Source: Cryptomeria japonica (lineage: Eukaryota; Streptophyta; Pinopsida; Cupressales; Cupressaceae). From it: 64,000 bases of DNA. Shown here piece by piece: positions 33,378-45,579 of this stretch. How positions within the stretch are numbered: position 1 is the stretch's first letter; the number at the start of each line of letters is the position of its first letter. Position numbers and translations under genes: made by a program. Location of the stretch: contig NC_081407.1 in assembly GCF_030272615.1 (NCBI RefSeq), positions 139,194,897-139,258,896 on the forward strand, written 5' to 3'. The notes below the pieces were generated by a model. That model made no database searches and was not told the origin of the DNA. It was given only the letters and a program-made list of their open reading frames with translations.

Positions 33378-33879
33378 ATCGGTCATATGAAACTACATGC
33401 GTATGCAAGCTAAAGTATAGAAAACTAAACAAACATGGGAAAAAGGACATGTCCGTAAGATGTCAAATCAAGCCCCCAACAGTATATGTAGTATAATGTT
33501 AGGAACCACATCCTACAAAACCACATTTTTAGTTGAAATCACCTAAAATTCTTACTAAGAGTGATGAAATTCAAGGGTAGCTATATGCCCCCCTATTTTG
33601 ACTTGCTAATTAGGAGGTTGAAATAGGGTATCATGTTTAACACTTTGAACTATAAAAGATGATTGATGAAAAATTATCACAAAAATGTTTGATACAACAT
33701 CAAAACTAATGTAGAATAAATTTGGTAAGAAAGATATTTGAATCATGATTCCAACACAATAGATGCTACATGATCAGAGCTCTCTAACCCAAGATATGAA
33801 AGATTAAGTGTAAAATGCCAAAATAGAGTATGAAAAAACAATTACATTTTAAGTAGTGAGAAGTGTACAGGGATCCTTT

Positions 33880-34560
33880 TTATGAATTGTAGGAGGAAGA
33901 GATAATTATACAAAGACATCCACCTTCAAAAATAGAGAGGACCTTTGATAAAGATAACATCTTTAAGAAGGAAATGGAAAATAAGACTACACACCCTCTC
34001 CAATATTTAGGAAAAAGTGGATTCTTAGTGAAGGATTGCACACTTTCACTAAGGAGATATTGTTCATGGAAGATGTATCATTTCAAATAGAGAATAGGTC
34101 CTCAACGAGGAGCACACAAATTCTATGTGAGAAATGACATCAAATGAAAGATGCAACTCAAGAAAGGAAAGTTGAATATTTGGAGAAAAGATAGAGGATT
34201 GAAATATTATTCTTTCCCCCCAAGCATGGAGACAAGGACAAAAAAGAGAGATTATTTATAAAAGAAACGCTCTTCTAAAAGAAGGAAAGAGATCCTCGTC
34301 AGAGATTCATTCTCTTGCAAGAGGGATTGGCTCCTCAATAGGGATAAGCATGTCCACAATATAGAAGGGATTATTATAAAAGATATCACTCAATATATAA
34401 AAGGATGTGATGAATGATTATAAACTTCCAACACCAAGGAAGAGATCCCAATTAAGGATATCTACTTAAGATCCTCATTAGGGATACTTGTTCCAATATG
34501 AGAGAGGGGATTCCCAACAAGAATATACACCTCCACAATCAATACGATATCCTTATAGAA
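33880..34560. repeat. Spacer with recurring TCCTCAATAGGGATA-like motif
   Basis: Between the last coding part and the 3' LTR, variants of TCCTCATTAGGGATAC, TCCCAATTAAGGATATC, CCTCGTCAGAGATTC, TTCCCAACAAGAATA and TCCTCAACGAGGAGC recur about every 60-100 bases. No ORF with a motif on either strand. In an autonomous Tat element this place would hold polymerase and integrase. Confidence 0.45.
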
Positions 34561-34746
34561 GACACTACTTCACAAATGAAAAGTTTTAATCCTAAGAAAT
34601 AAAGATGTTTGAAATCGTTCTTGCCCCCTAGCATAGATACAAGAGAAGGTACAAAATAAGCTATTATGTTGCTACCAAAGTATGATTTCAATTGAAATTA
34701 TACTATCATGAATGAAAATGAGATCCCAATAGGTAAGCTACTAATG

Positions 34747-35447
34747 TCACATAATGAAGAGCAACATAATATGCAAGATTGGATGAACAATTAAAATATT
34801 ACATGTTAAATGTTCTACAATCAATGAAAGTAAAACTATGTATAAGATGATATGTATCGAAATATCTTGATCCACAAAGTAATCTCTAGGAGAAGAATAA
34901 GCCACTAAGTCATATTCCTCTTGCGCATAAACTTCCTCATACATAAAAGAAACCTCAATAGAGGGACACGTATAATTCATTAGGGACTTATTGCTATAAG
35001 GGAGGGTATGAATAAAAGGTAAACCCTCATAAAAGGGATTGTCAATCACTTGGGGAGATTCATAAAGATACTTGTCAATCATCACAATTTCTTTATGAGT
35101 TGGATGAGTGTTGAGAGATGTAGAGGATGATCTAATTGAGATAAAGTCATCATCACTACTAAATATGGAATTCACATTGAGAGATGGTCTTTGGGATGCT
35201 TTGGTAGGCTATGAAGGATTATATCCAAGTCCAAATGAGGTTTCACGTATGTTATTTTCTAAAGGAATTTTAATCCCTTGTTCATTTGTGCCGCAACCAT
35301 TGCCATTATATCTAATTTTAGCTAAGATGTTAAAACCCAGACCATAAGGGGATGGAATGTTAGAAAGAGATGGTGGGGCCTCGTAGGTCTCAATGTCATA
35401 ATTAGATGGACTAGAAGAATATTTTTAAGAATTGTTTGAATTAGAGT
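34747..35447 (-). pseudogene. Tat-like element: G-patch-like segment and downstream spacer
   Basis: From the insertion edge at 35447 the minus-strand frame carries a G-patch-like pattern: FNILAKIRYNGNG, then NEQGIKIPL, then SFGLGYNPS (about 35330-35210). G-patch motifs between protease and reverse transcriptase are known in Tat-type Ty3/gypsy elements and bind nucleic acid. After a stop near 35210 an acidic, serine-rich frame (35175-34747) continues without a domain. The upstream part of the frame lies beyond the inserted LTR at 37031-37180. Confidence 0.65.
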
Positions 35448-37030
35448 TGTAGACACCTAAAACTGACACAACTAATTAAATGGATTTTATTCATTTAATC
35501 ATCATTAAATCACCTATTAATTAAATTTAAAATTTAATCAATATCCCTATTCTTATAATCACCTATTAATTAAATTAAGTTAATTAATACACCCTTCTTC
35601 TATCTAAGCCATTTAATACCCCCATCTAGCCATTTTAATTAAATTCATATTTAATTAAAAATATCAATTTATTCCCTTTCCCATTTTAATTGAATCTACA
35701 TTTAGTTAAAATCTCCTTTACATCTAAAATAAATCAAAATTTATTTGTAGATCTCCCCCCACTTGTAAAATCCTGCAAATGCAAGTTGCATCTTTGTTTT
35801 GACTAAATTAAATAATTTACTAAAATTCCTATTTTCCTCACCCTACTTGCCAAATCCTACATTTCCCACTCACCCTCCTAATTTATTCTAGAATCCCTCT
35901 GATTCGTCATTAATTAGCCTAATTCTCCTCATCATGTCCAATCCCTAAATTTGGGGAGTCACTTCCCCAAATTTGGACAAAGTCTTCACAATGCATTTAA
36001 GATCTTCTCCTTTCAACAAGGTAACTTGTTAAATACCCCCAAACTTGTATGGCTCTTACAAAGTTGTCCCCTAGACCACTAGTGGTTTTCCTCTTGAAGA
36101 AAGTTAGCCTCCAAAGTCTTAAAAAGGCATTTAATGCCTCTTACAAGCCCACACCCCTAACCCATGATGGGTGTCCACTTGACCATCCTTTATCCTTGCA
36201 CAAGAGTTTACCTCTTGGACAATAGCCTTCTTCCATGGATAAAAGCATTATCCAATGATGTCACCTCTTGAAGCATTCCCTAATGATTAATTAGAATCTA
36301 ATGGTTGCTTAGCATCTCTCAAGTCCTCTCAAGATGACATTTGTCAACTTGGGATTGGATTGATCCCTCACCTAGATTGATAACTTTCAATCCTAGCCCT
36401 TGTTGAGATTGTTCAATCTCAACCATCCATTTCTTTATTTTCTCTATAAATAGAGCCCATTTCCTCATTCTTAGGATCCAAGTTTTTATGAATCCAATTT
36501 TTTATCCATCCACTTCTATTGAATCCAATCTACAGTCTAATTGTGTTGTGTAGGTTATCAAGGAGCTCAATCCCCATCACCAAGCATTTAGGCCATCTTA
36601 GTTTCATTATAGCTTAGTTCTTTTAATACATGTTCGAATATCTTGCTAGCTTAATTCATATCATTTTCATAGCATTCTCATATCTAATCCTCATATTAGC
36701 CTAATTAGTTCACTTAATCTTTCCATTTGGAACTCATTTCATATCTTCATCTTGCATCTTGCATCTTTATCCATCATCTCATCTTAGCTAGGGTCTTAGT
36801 TGTAGTCATTTTGATCCTGGAATCATCATTCATAAATCATTCTCTAGGTTGTCATCTTGAGGATCAAGTTCTCTTCCAAGTGAGGGCCACCTTGAATCTT
36901 AGATATCTTTAGAGATAGAGGAGCATGGAATAGGCTTAACAATCTTGAGATTTCTCGGACTAAGAAGTATATTAGTTTGCATTTTCAATCTCTTGATTTC
37001 ACTAACTTAATGTCTCATGTGTGTGTGTCA
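35448..37030 (+). repeat. LTR of the TGTAGACACC group inserted in the Tat-like element
   Basis: Starts TGTAGACACCTAAAA and ends GTGTGTCA, 1,583 bp, with flanks AGAGT (35443-35447) and AGAGG (37031-37035). A TATA box (CTATAAATAG) at 36444-36453 gives plus orientation. Joining the flanks restores the Tat-like frame (KFVVASNSNNS), which supports both edges. No internal sequence, so it is a solo LTR. Confidence 0.8.
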
Positions 37031-37180
37031 AGAGGCAACCACAAATTTGTTACTAAGTTGTTTAGACAAAGTAGGTTGTTTCTTAGGTTCCACCATATCA
37101 TCTTCTTTTTTAGTCTTATGCTCTATGGGGGGGACTTCATATTCTTCTATAAAGGTAGGTGTAAAATCTAAGGACCGTCA
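37031..37180 (-). pseudogene. Tat-like element fragment between two insertions
   Basis: An open minus-strand stretch (FIEEYEVPPIEHKTKKEDD...KQLSNKFVVAS) links the protease part at 44246 to the G-patch part at 35447. It is the linker between protease and G-patch. Confidence 0.75.
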
Positions 37181-38024
37181 TGTTGTGAAAATGGTCTCTC
37201 AACCTTGCATTTGCATGAGGTTACTATTTATAGTAATTTTTTCATTTGAGCACGAAACAACGTGAAATTATTCCAGAAGCTTTGGATTGGCTAGATAAGC
37301 ATGCTGGTAAATTTTCATCGCAAGATCATGGCTAATTTTGAAGACATTAAAGCTTCCATTTTTGAAGGGTGTGATGAAAGGTTCGAACTTAATTTTGATA
37401 AATTTAGACCCTCTAAAATACACTAAAAAGTGGGCATAACTAGCATAGGTTACAAGGTGATAGAGCACTTCACAAGATTTCCATCGTATCAAACAGTTCA
37501 TCAGTTGGACACCTGGTTCAGAAGTTTGGACTCATGTAATAGAAAATATAAAATTGCATCAGACACAAATGAGTTGTAAAAGGGAGGAATATGTGGTTAT
37601 ATGTGTTTTGACACATCATAGAACATATAGAATGGAGATAATGTTAGATCTACTTTATTGGGTGGTTTTAGCCCATGGTTTTGTAATACCGTTTGAGTTA
37701 CCTTTGTGTGTAAGAGTCTTATGGCTATTGAGTTACCTTTGAGTCTCTAATTAGTGGTACTCTTGTGAAGAGCTTGCTCTGCAAGTATATTGTAATCTAT
37801 TATTTATTATTGAATAATATATTGAGCTTCTTTTGGAGTGTGGGGTTTTTCTCCCGAAAAGGATTTCCCCACATAAATCATTGTATTGTTTTGTTGTGGT
37901 ATGAATGATATTATGTTTATTTCTGCTAAGATTTTGTAATTGTTGTAACGATCTATAAAAGTTTTGCATTACCCTCCTCTCAAGGTTAGTGTAGGAAGTT
38001 GTTCTGCTACTTAACATCCTTACA
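37181..38024 (+). repeat. copia-A 5' LTR
   Basis: 844 bp, TGTTGTGAAAATGG...ATCCTTACA. Shorter than the 3' copy because of an internal deletion after about 37700. The TATA position reads TGTAAAAGG (37575-37583). Confidence 0.92.
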
Positions 38025-38026
38025 AG

Positions 38027-38038
38027 TGGTATCAGAGC
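38027..38038 (+). other. copia-A primer-binding site
   Basis: TGGTATCAGAGC, two bases after the 5' LTR. Confidence 0.92.
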
Positions 38039-38148
38039 CTTATCACCTTTGGTTTCAACTATGGGTTGTTGGGTTTTTTGAAATAATCTAGATTTAAGTG
38101 GGAGCTTGTGCATAAGACACTTTTTCATCTTGTTGCAGGAATTTTTAG

Positions 38149-41100
38149 ATGGCAAGTTCATCAAGGAGAATAGAGGTGGAGAAATTTAATGGAAGTAATT
38201 TTGAGATGTGGAAGTTGGAGATGAAGGATTTGCTAATAGATAAAAGATCTATGGGATGTTGTTTATGTGAATGTCTCAAGGCCTGCAGATCCTACAACGG
38301 CTGCTTAGGATGATGTTATGGACCGAAAAACTAAGGGTCTAATCAGATTGTGCTTGGCAGACTCTATTCTGATCAATATCCACGAAGAGAACTCTGCACA
38401 AAAGCTATGGACTAAGCTTGGTGAAATATGTCAAGTGAAATACTTATTGAATCAAATTTTCTTGAGGAAGAAATTGTATTCCTTGAGAATGGAAGAAGGT
38501 GGACAAGTTACAGACCACCTAGAAGCATTTAATATGTTGGTGACTCAATTGGCATCAGTTGGTGTTAAGATGGATGAGGAGGACAAATTTTAGATCTTAC
38601 TTCGTTCCTTGCCTAATCTGTGGGATTCTCTTGTTATGGCTATAGGTAGTGAAGAGGGGAAAAATTTGGTTCTAATTGTTAATGTATAAACAAAATAAAA
38701 TAAAATAATGCATTCAAATATACATTTAAACCATTATACCTTCATTTCTCACTTTTTTGTTCGATTGAGCTTGATAAAGTGGAAGTGTACCCATGTGCTC
38801 CACTTGATTTTCTCCTTTGATGGATGATACATGGATTTCTCTCCACTACACAACAAGATTCACTTAGAGTTAGATGATTGAATGAGATGGATATGGCTTA
38901 TGTGAGGAAAGATTTTGGCATAGTAAGGATGCAATGGATGGATTTTTTATTTCAAATGGACAGTATAAGAATATGATGGAAGTGGATTATTTGTGAGGAG
39001 AGGAGACTCCAATTTATAGATTGGAGGAGGCAGAAATTAAGGGCCAAGACTAATTTGGAATGAAGGGCTATGGCTGAATGAAAGTGGAGGAAGAAGATTG
39101 AGAGGACAAAGTGGGAGAACCAAGAAATTTTCCATAAAGACATTTCTTCTCTCCACACCCCATAAGTACATGGGGAAGAGTTATCCAAGTACATGAGAGA
39201 ATAAAAAGGAATTAAAAATTAATTGGGGGAGCAAAAAGGAATTAAAAATTCCTAAATAAGAGATTGTGTGGGAAGACTAAATGAGAAAAGGAATTAAAAA
39301 TTCCTTGGGAAGAGGTGGCATGGGGAGATTCAAAGAGTTTGAATTTCCTTGAAAGGACCAAAGTGGGTAGCATTTAAGATTGGAGGATGAGATGGGAAAG
39401 CCATTTATGGCAAACAGTTGACCCATTCCTAATCAAGGTGGTTAGGAATGTGCAAATGATTAGGAGGAGTGATTAGGTAGGTGAATGAAGGATTAGGATG
39501 CAAGTGGGAAAGTTAGGAGGATGTGACATGAGGAGGGAGAATGAGTAGAGGAATCAAAAATTGAGGAAAATGATGATCATGATTAGGCTAGGAATAATTA
39601 GGCTATATGATGGGGATTAGAAGGGTGATTTGTAGGAATCACATAAAAGGATTTTTCAAATGATTTTAGAAGAATGGAGAATAATTAATTTTGATAAATT
39701 AATTATAATGTTATAATGATAAAATTGATTAAATAAGATTTAATCAATTTTAAGAGGAAGAGGACTAACATAATTAATTAAATTAATTATGTGGAAACAT
39801 TTAAATTAATTAAATATTACTTTAATTAATTTTAGGTGTCTACAGGTAGCACCTTTTTTGTTTTGAAATCTAAAGATGTGGTGGGTGCCCTGTTTGGTGA
39901 AGAGATGCGGAGGAAGGTATCCATCAATTGAAATTCAGATGGAGATTAAAATCTCCTGGAAAGTCCAAAGTAATCTGCTAGAATTGCAGCAAATTAGGAC
40001 ACATCTATAAGGACTGCAAAGAAGAAAATAAGAAGTGTTATTTTGATTTTGAGTTTGAGAAGGAAGATGGTGATGCATTCATTGCAACTTTGGCTACTCA
40101 TGCAGGTAATGATGCATGGTTAATTGACTCGAGTGTATGTTTTCATATGACTTCCAATAAAGATTGGTTTTTTAATATGAGGAATTTAATGGAGGTAAGG
40201 TGTACTTGGGTGATAATTCACATTTAGATAAATTGTTGGTCGTGGTAGAGTTAGGATTAGGTTTCTTGATGGTAGAATAAAAAGGATTGTTGGTGTGTTG
40301 CATATCCCTGGATTAAAATAAAATTTATTATATGTGAGCAAACTGATAGATGCAAGTGTGCAAGTAGTCTTTGTTGAAGTAGGATGTAAAATGAATAAGG
40401 GTGCTATGGTGATTGTTAGAGGTATCAAATTTGGCACTTTGTATAAGCTAGAGGCATACATTGTTGAGTGTAATAACGCTTCTATAAAAAGTAAATTTGT
40501 GGATACTTCGTAAAAAGATTTGAGGGTTTCACCCTCCACGGATGGACATGGATTTTGGGTACCTAAGGGCTCTCTTTCGTCTGAAGCAAAGTTACCTAAA
40601 AAGAATACTATGTTATGGCACCAGATACTTGACCACATTGGAGAAAAGGGTCTAAGGACCTTGAAAAAAAAAACCTTGTTGAAGGTTTGAATGATTCTAA
40701 TCTTGACTTTGATTTCTATGAGCATTGCATTTATGGAAAACAAAACCGCGTTAAATTGTACTTGAGTTATCATAAATCTTGTGGTGTTTTGGATCTTATT
40801 CATGTTCTGATGTGTTTGGTCTTGTAGATGTTCCTTCCATTGGAAAATCCACATACTTGTTTCATTTATTGATGATTTTAGTAGGATATGGGTATACTTT
40901 CTAAAGAGTAAATCTGAAGTTTTCAATGGTTTTAAATAATTTAAAGCAATGGTTGAACTGCAAACTAGAAAGAAAATTAAATGTTTGAGGTCTGATAATG
41001 GTGGTGAATTTTTCTCTAGTGATTTTGATAGATTCTGTAAAGACTATGGTATTAATATACATAACACATCTTTGTATTATCCACAATAGAATGGAGTTAC

Positions 41101-43305
41101 AGAAAGAATGAACAATACACTAATGGAGAAGGCTAGGAGTATGTTGAGTGGTGTTGGTCTAGAACAAAATTTTTGGGTTGAAGTTGTTGCCACTTCTTGC
41201 TACCTGATTAATAGGTCTCCTACATCAACTATTGTTGATGAAATGCCTATGGAAGCATGGTCAAATCACAATCTTTTATTGAGACATCTTAGAGTTTTTG
41301 GTTGTGAGGAATATGCACATGTGCCAAAGGAGAAGCAAACAAAGTTGGAGAACAAGGTTGTGAAATGTATCTTCATTGGTTACAACTGTGGTGTCAAAGG
41401 ATACAAGCTTTGGGAGGTCCCCTATTGCACAAAAGGTAATTCATAGTAGAAGTGTTATTTTAAGAGAAATTGAGTCTCCTTTTGTTACATTGCAGCCATA
41501 ACAGACTAAATAGGAAGATGTGATTCAATTCCCTTCTACGTCTAAAAGAGTTGAATCGAGACCACTTGATAGGAAAGAAGTTGAGGAGAGCTCATCTAGC
41601 TTTAAATCTTTAGAAGAGGAGGAAGAACCTCCAATTCAGAATGTTCGAATGTCTACAAGACATAGACAACCACCTGAAAGGGATTTCACCTAATGATAGG
41701 AAATGTATTTTTTCTTTGAATAATAATGTGGATGATCCTAGATCTGTAGAAGAGGCATTAAGTATGAATGATGCAAAATCCTAAAAGACTACTATGGAAG
41801 AAGAAACGACATCTTTGAAAAAGAATGATACATGGGATCTTGTACCATTGCTTGAAGGACGAAAGTCTGTTTGTTGTAAATGGGTGTTCAAGAAAAAGAT
41901 TGGTTCAAATGGAAGCATTGAGAAGTATAAAGAAAGGTTAGTTGCAAAAGGCTACTCTCAGGTTGAGGGTGTTGATTATGGTGAGATACTTTCTCCTACT
42001 ACAAAAATGACACCCATTAGATTGTTTCTTTCTATTGATGTTTCTTATGATTTAGAGGTTGAGAAAATGGATATGAAAAATGCTTTCCTTCATGGTATTT
42101 TGAAGGAGGATATTTATATGACACAACTAGAGCACTATGTGGTGAAAGGTAAAATAATTTGGCCCGTAAATTGAAGAAATATTTGTATGGCCTCAAATAG
42201 AGTCTTAGGATGTGGTACAAGAAATTTGATACATATGTGTTGATTTTGGGATTTGAGTGTTCTAAATCAGATCATTGTGTTTATTATAAATTTGATGGTG
42301 ATCATTTCATGTATATTACATTATATGATGATGATATGTTATTCATTGGTAAAGGGAAAGGTATGATTTCAGTTTTAAAGTCCCATCTTGCTGCTAAAAT
42401 TGAAATGAAAGATCTTGGTGCAACGAAACACATTCTTGGGATGGAAATTAGAAGAGATAGAGTAAACATAAAGGTGTGGCTAGGATAGAGTAAGTATGTG
42501 AATTCATTTTTATGGAGGTTCAACCTAAAGGATTATAGACCATTGTGTGTTCCTTTTATAGTTGGAATGAAACTACCTATTTCAAATTGTCCTACATCTC
42601 CATTCAAGATGGAGCACATGAGCAAAGCTCCTTGCCAGAGTGCATTTGGAAGTTTGATGTATGTTATGGTTTGTACTAGACCAGACATTGCCCAAGCAAT
42701 GGGAGTTCTTTCCAGATATATATGTCTAATCTTGGTAGAGTTCATTCAGATGCAGTCAAAAGAGTCTTCAGATATTTGAAGGGTACTAATTGTGTTAATC
42801 ATGGTAATTTGGTTGGAGACGTGATTTCCCTTGATATTCATAGTTATGTGGATTCAGACTAGGTGGGTGATATTGATAGCAGAAAATTCGCCTATGCTTA
42901 TGTGTTTACTTCATTTGGTGGTACAATTAGTTGGATGCGTAAGCAATAGGTTGTGGTTTCTTTGTCCACTATAGAAGCAGAGTATATGGCAGCTACGCAT
43001 GCTTGTAAAGAAGTCATTTGGCTTAAGAGACCATGTTCAGATATTGGAATAAAACAAGGTGTAGTGATAGTCAAAGTGTGATCTACCTAGCTAAGGACAT
43101 GACATTTCATACCCAGACCAAACACATTGATATTCAATATCATTTTGTTAGAGATATGGTTGAAGATGGAAGGGTGAAGCTAGTTAAGGTGGATACTTTG
43201 ATGAATGTTGTGTATTCTTTAACTAAGGTTGTGAGCATAAAGAAGTTCAGATGGTGTTCAAAATCTATGGGCATCATGGCCCTAGCAATTAATTTATTAT
43301 GTTGA
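38149..43305 (+). pseudogene. copia-A gag-pol, heavily decayed
   Basis: Gag starts MASSSRRIEVEKFNGSNFE at 38149. A one-base insertion in an A run (about 38242-38245) shifts the frame, and a stop follows at about 38591. The nested solo LTR then splits gag at GGTAG. Downstream remnants: a zinc knuckle (NCSKLGHIYKDCK with its first Cys lost, about 39985), protease WLIDSSVCFHMTS (about 40118), integrase (40790-41450; TAG at 41087 in PQQNG), reverse transcriptase (41790-42480; the YVDD motif reads YDDD near 42328), and RNase H (42840-43300; SLSTIEAEY). Stops and frameshifts throughout. Confidence 0.92.
38650..39844 (-). repeat. Solo LTR nested in copia-A gag
   Basis: 1,195 bp with a perfect 5 bp duplication, GGTAG at 38645-38649 and 39845-39849. 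On the minus strand it starts TGTAGACACCTAAAATT and ends CCCCTCTTCA. A TATA box (ATCTATAAATT) lies at 39011-39021. Removing it joins the copia gag codons at the same place as in copia-3. Confidence 0.95.
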
Positions 43306-43335
43306 TACTCCCTTTTCTCTTGCAAGGTGTTCAAC

Positions 43336-43346
43336 AAGTGGGAGAA
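43336..43346 (+). other. copia-A polypurine tract
   Basis: AAGTGGGAGAA directly before the 3' LTR. Confidence 0.88.
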
Positions 43347-44245
43347 TGTTGAGAAAATGGTGTCTCAACCTTGCATTTACATGAGGTTTCTATTTATAGT
43401 AAGTTTTTGTTTGAGCATGAAATGGTGTGAAATTCTCCCCAAAGCTTCAGATTGGCTAGATAAGTATACTGATAAATTTTCATCGCAAGATCACAACTAA
43501 TTTTGAAGATATTAAAGTTTCCATTTTTGAAGGGTGTGATGAAAGGTTTAAATTTAATTTTGAGAACTTTAGATCCTCTGAAATACCTTGAAAATTGGGC
43601 ATAACCAACATAGGTTACAAGGTGATAGAGCACTTTTTGAGCTTTTTGGTGCATCAAATGGTTCATCAATCAAACACCTAGTTCACAAGTTATAGCCTTT
43701 GGAAGTTTGGACTCCTGTAATAGGAAATATAAAATTGCATTGGACACGTAAATGAGCTATAAAAGGGAGGAAAACATGGTGATGTGTGTTTTGACATGTC
43801 ATAGGGCATCTATAATGGAGATAAGGTCGACTCGACTTTATTGGGTGGTTTTAGCCAATGGTTTTGTAATGTCATTTGATGGTTTCTTATATTTTATCTC
43901 CTATATATGAGGTGTGTGAGATAGAGGTTGTGTGTAAGAGTCTTATGGTTATTGAGTTACCTTTGATTCTTTTATTAGTGGTACTTTTGTGAAGAGATTT
44001 CTCTGCAAGTATATTATAATATGTTAATGATTATTGAATATGTTGAGATGCTTTTGGAGTGTGGGGTTTTTCTCCTGAAAGCGTTTTCCCCATGTAAATC
44101 ATTGTGTTTTTGTGTTGTGGTATGCATGATATTATGTTTATTTTTGTTAAGTTTATGTAACTATTGCAATGTTTTGTAAAATGTTTACATTACCCTCCTC
44201 TCAAGGTTAGCATAGGAAGTTGTTCTACTACTTAACTTCCTTACA
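43347..44245 (+). repeat. copia-A 3' LTR
   Basis: 899 bp, TGTTGAGAAAATGG...TTCCTTACA, with a TATA box (TATAAAAGG) at about 43759-43767. Confidence 0.92.
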
Positions 44246-44868
44246 CGCCAATCATCTTCTAAGTGTACCTCTTTAGATGAGGAAGTATCTCTAGGAGGCT
44301 ATGGTGTTTCAGCTTGAGTAGTGGAAAAATTAGAATAATGTGAAGAATAGTTAGAATCAAATGAGGTTTTCAAATAGGCTTGTAAATTAGTATTAGCATA
44401 CAAAGTATACATCTTATTGTTATTAATAAATTTGACATTACGATTAAGATTAGAAGGGACAACTTGCATAGCATGAATCCAAGGTCATCTTAAGAGAATA
44501 TTTTAAGTAAGACTATCAGGCATGACTTGGACATGCATAGGTAAAATAATTGATCCTACCTTAATAGGTAAGGTTATAGTACCTAAGGATGCTCTAGCAA
44601 CATTGTCAAAGCCACAAATAGAAAGATATTCAAGTTGAATAAGAGAAGGATCCATATTAATCTTATGCAATAAATCAATGCTACAAACATTAAGGCCAGA
44701 TCCATTATCTACTAAGCTTGTTCTTATATCATTACCATTGATAAGAACAACAATCATAAGAAGATCATATTGATTTTGAACTTCTTTTGAAGGTAACACA
44801 TCTTTAGAAAACACAATTTGAGCTTTAGGTGCTTACATAGCATCAATCAAAGAAGCCATATTATTAAG
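44246..44868 (-). pseudogene. Tat-like element: aspartic protease domain
   Basis: The minus-strand frame reads MASLIDAM, stop, APKAQIVFSKDVLP, then the retropepsin: a hydrophobic strand before the active site VDNGSGLNVCSIDLL (about 44730-44690), and the flap-to-helix region ending PIKVGSIILPMHVQVMPDSL (44503). The frame then continues past a stop toward EVHLEDDW at the copia-A edge. The domain cleaves gag-pol polyproteins. The D-N-G-S variant is characteristic of the Tat branch of Ty3/gypsy. Confidence 0.85.
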
Positions 44869-45574
44869 TGTGTGTGGTGAAATTTGGAAGATTAAACTAT
44901 TGTAAAACCATAAATATCCAACCACATAAAACCATAGTCCTACAATCACGAATCCACCATACACCAATGAAGAACCTAAAACATGCAAAATATCAAAAAC
45001 ATGAAAGATTATACAATTCACATGCTTAGTAGGGTTTGATCTCCATTGTTTCCTATCTCCATTGACCTTGTTTGATGTAATTTCTCTCGGGTTTTTTTGT
45101 GTACAAGAGTTCAACAAAGAACGGATTGTGGTTGTGAAGTCGCTTGATCAATTGAAGGTTTGATTGCATAAAAGTGTTAGGGTTGATAAGGATAAGAGTA
45201 TCCTCTTATATAGAAGACACCTTAGAAAATGGAGATATAGGATTAAGAGGTGAAAGGATAAATGGTCAACTAGGATTAAAGGGTAGGTAGGGAAAATAAT
45301 AAAATATGAAGGGGATCGTTGGAGGAAAATTAAGAGATAAATGACAAGTATCATGGAGAGAAAATGCTAATGAAATAATTAAATAAATAAAGATATATTT
45401 AATTAATAGAGGAAGCGGGACAAATTAAATAAATAAAATATTTATTTGAATAGGGAAAGGATAGAAGAGGATAAATGAATTAAGTAAATAAATAAAAATC
45501 TATTTAATTAATAGAAGGCTTAGGATAAAATAATTGAATAAATAATTAGGACAGGACAATTTTAGGTGTCTACA
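44869..45574 (-). repeat. Solo LTR nested in the Tat-like gag-protease frame
   Basis: 706 bp with a perfect 5 bp duplication, TTAAG at 44864-44868 and 45575-45579. On the minus strand it starts TGTAGACACCTAAAATTG. A TATA box (CTATATAAGAGG) lies at about 45203-45214. Excision restores the frame CTWTLNNMASLIDAM. Confidence 0.95.
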
Positions 45575-45579
45575 TTAAG

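Larger units (their letters stand above)
37181..44245 (+). mobile_element. Ty1/copia element copia-A (Tnt1-like), complete with a nested solo LTR
   Basis: LTRs at 37181-38024 and 43347-44245, a TGGTATCAGAGC primer-binding site, decayed gag-pol and a purine tract. Flanks CGTCA (37176-37180) and CGCCA (44246-44250) differ by one transition. Excision at the duplication restores the Tat-like frame (LEDDWRSLDFTP). Without the nested LTR at 38650-39844 the element is about 5.9 kb. It is closely related to copia-3 (54341-59945), which lies in the opposite orientation. Confidence 0.94.

Noticed and set aside
44833-45117. 94-codon minus-strand ORF
   Set aside because: It lies almost wholly inside the solo LTR at 44869-45574; only its last residues (NNMASLIDAM) belong to the Tat-like frame.
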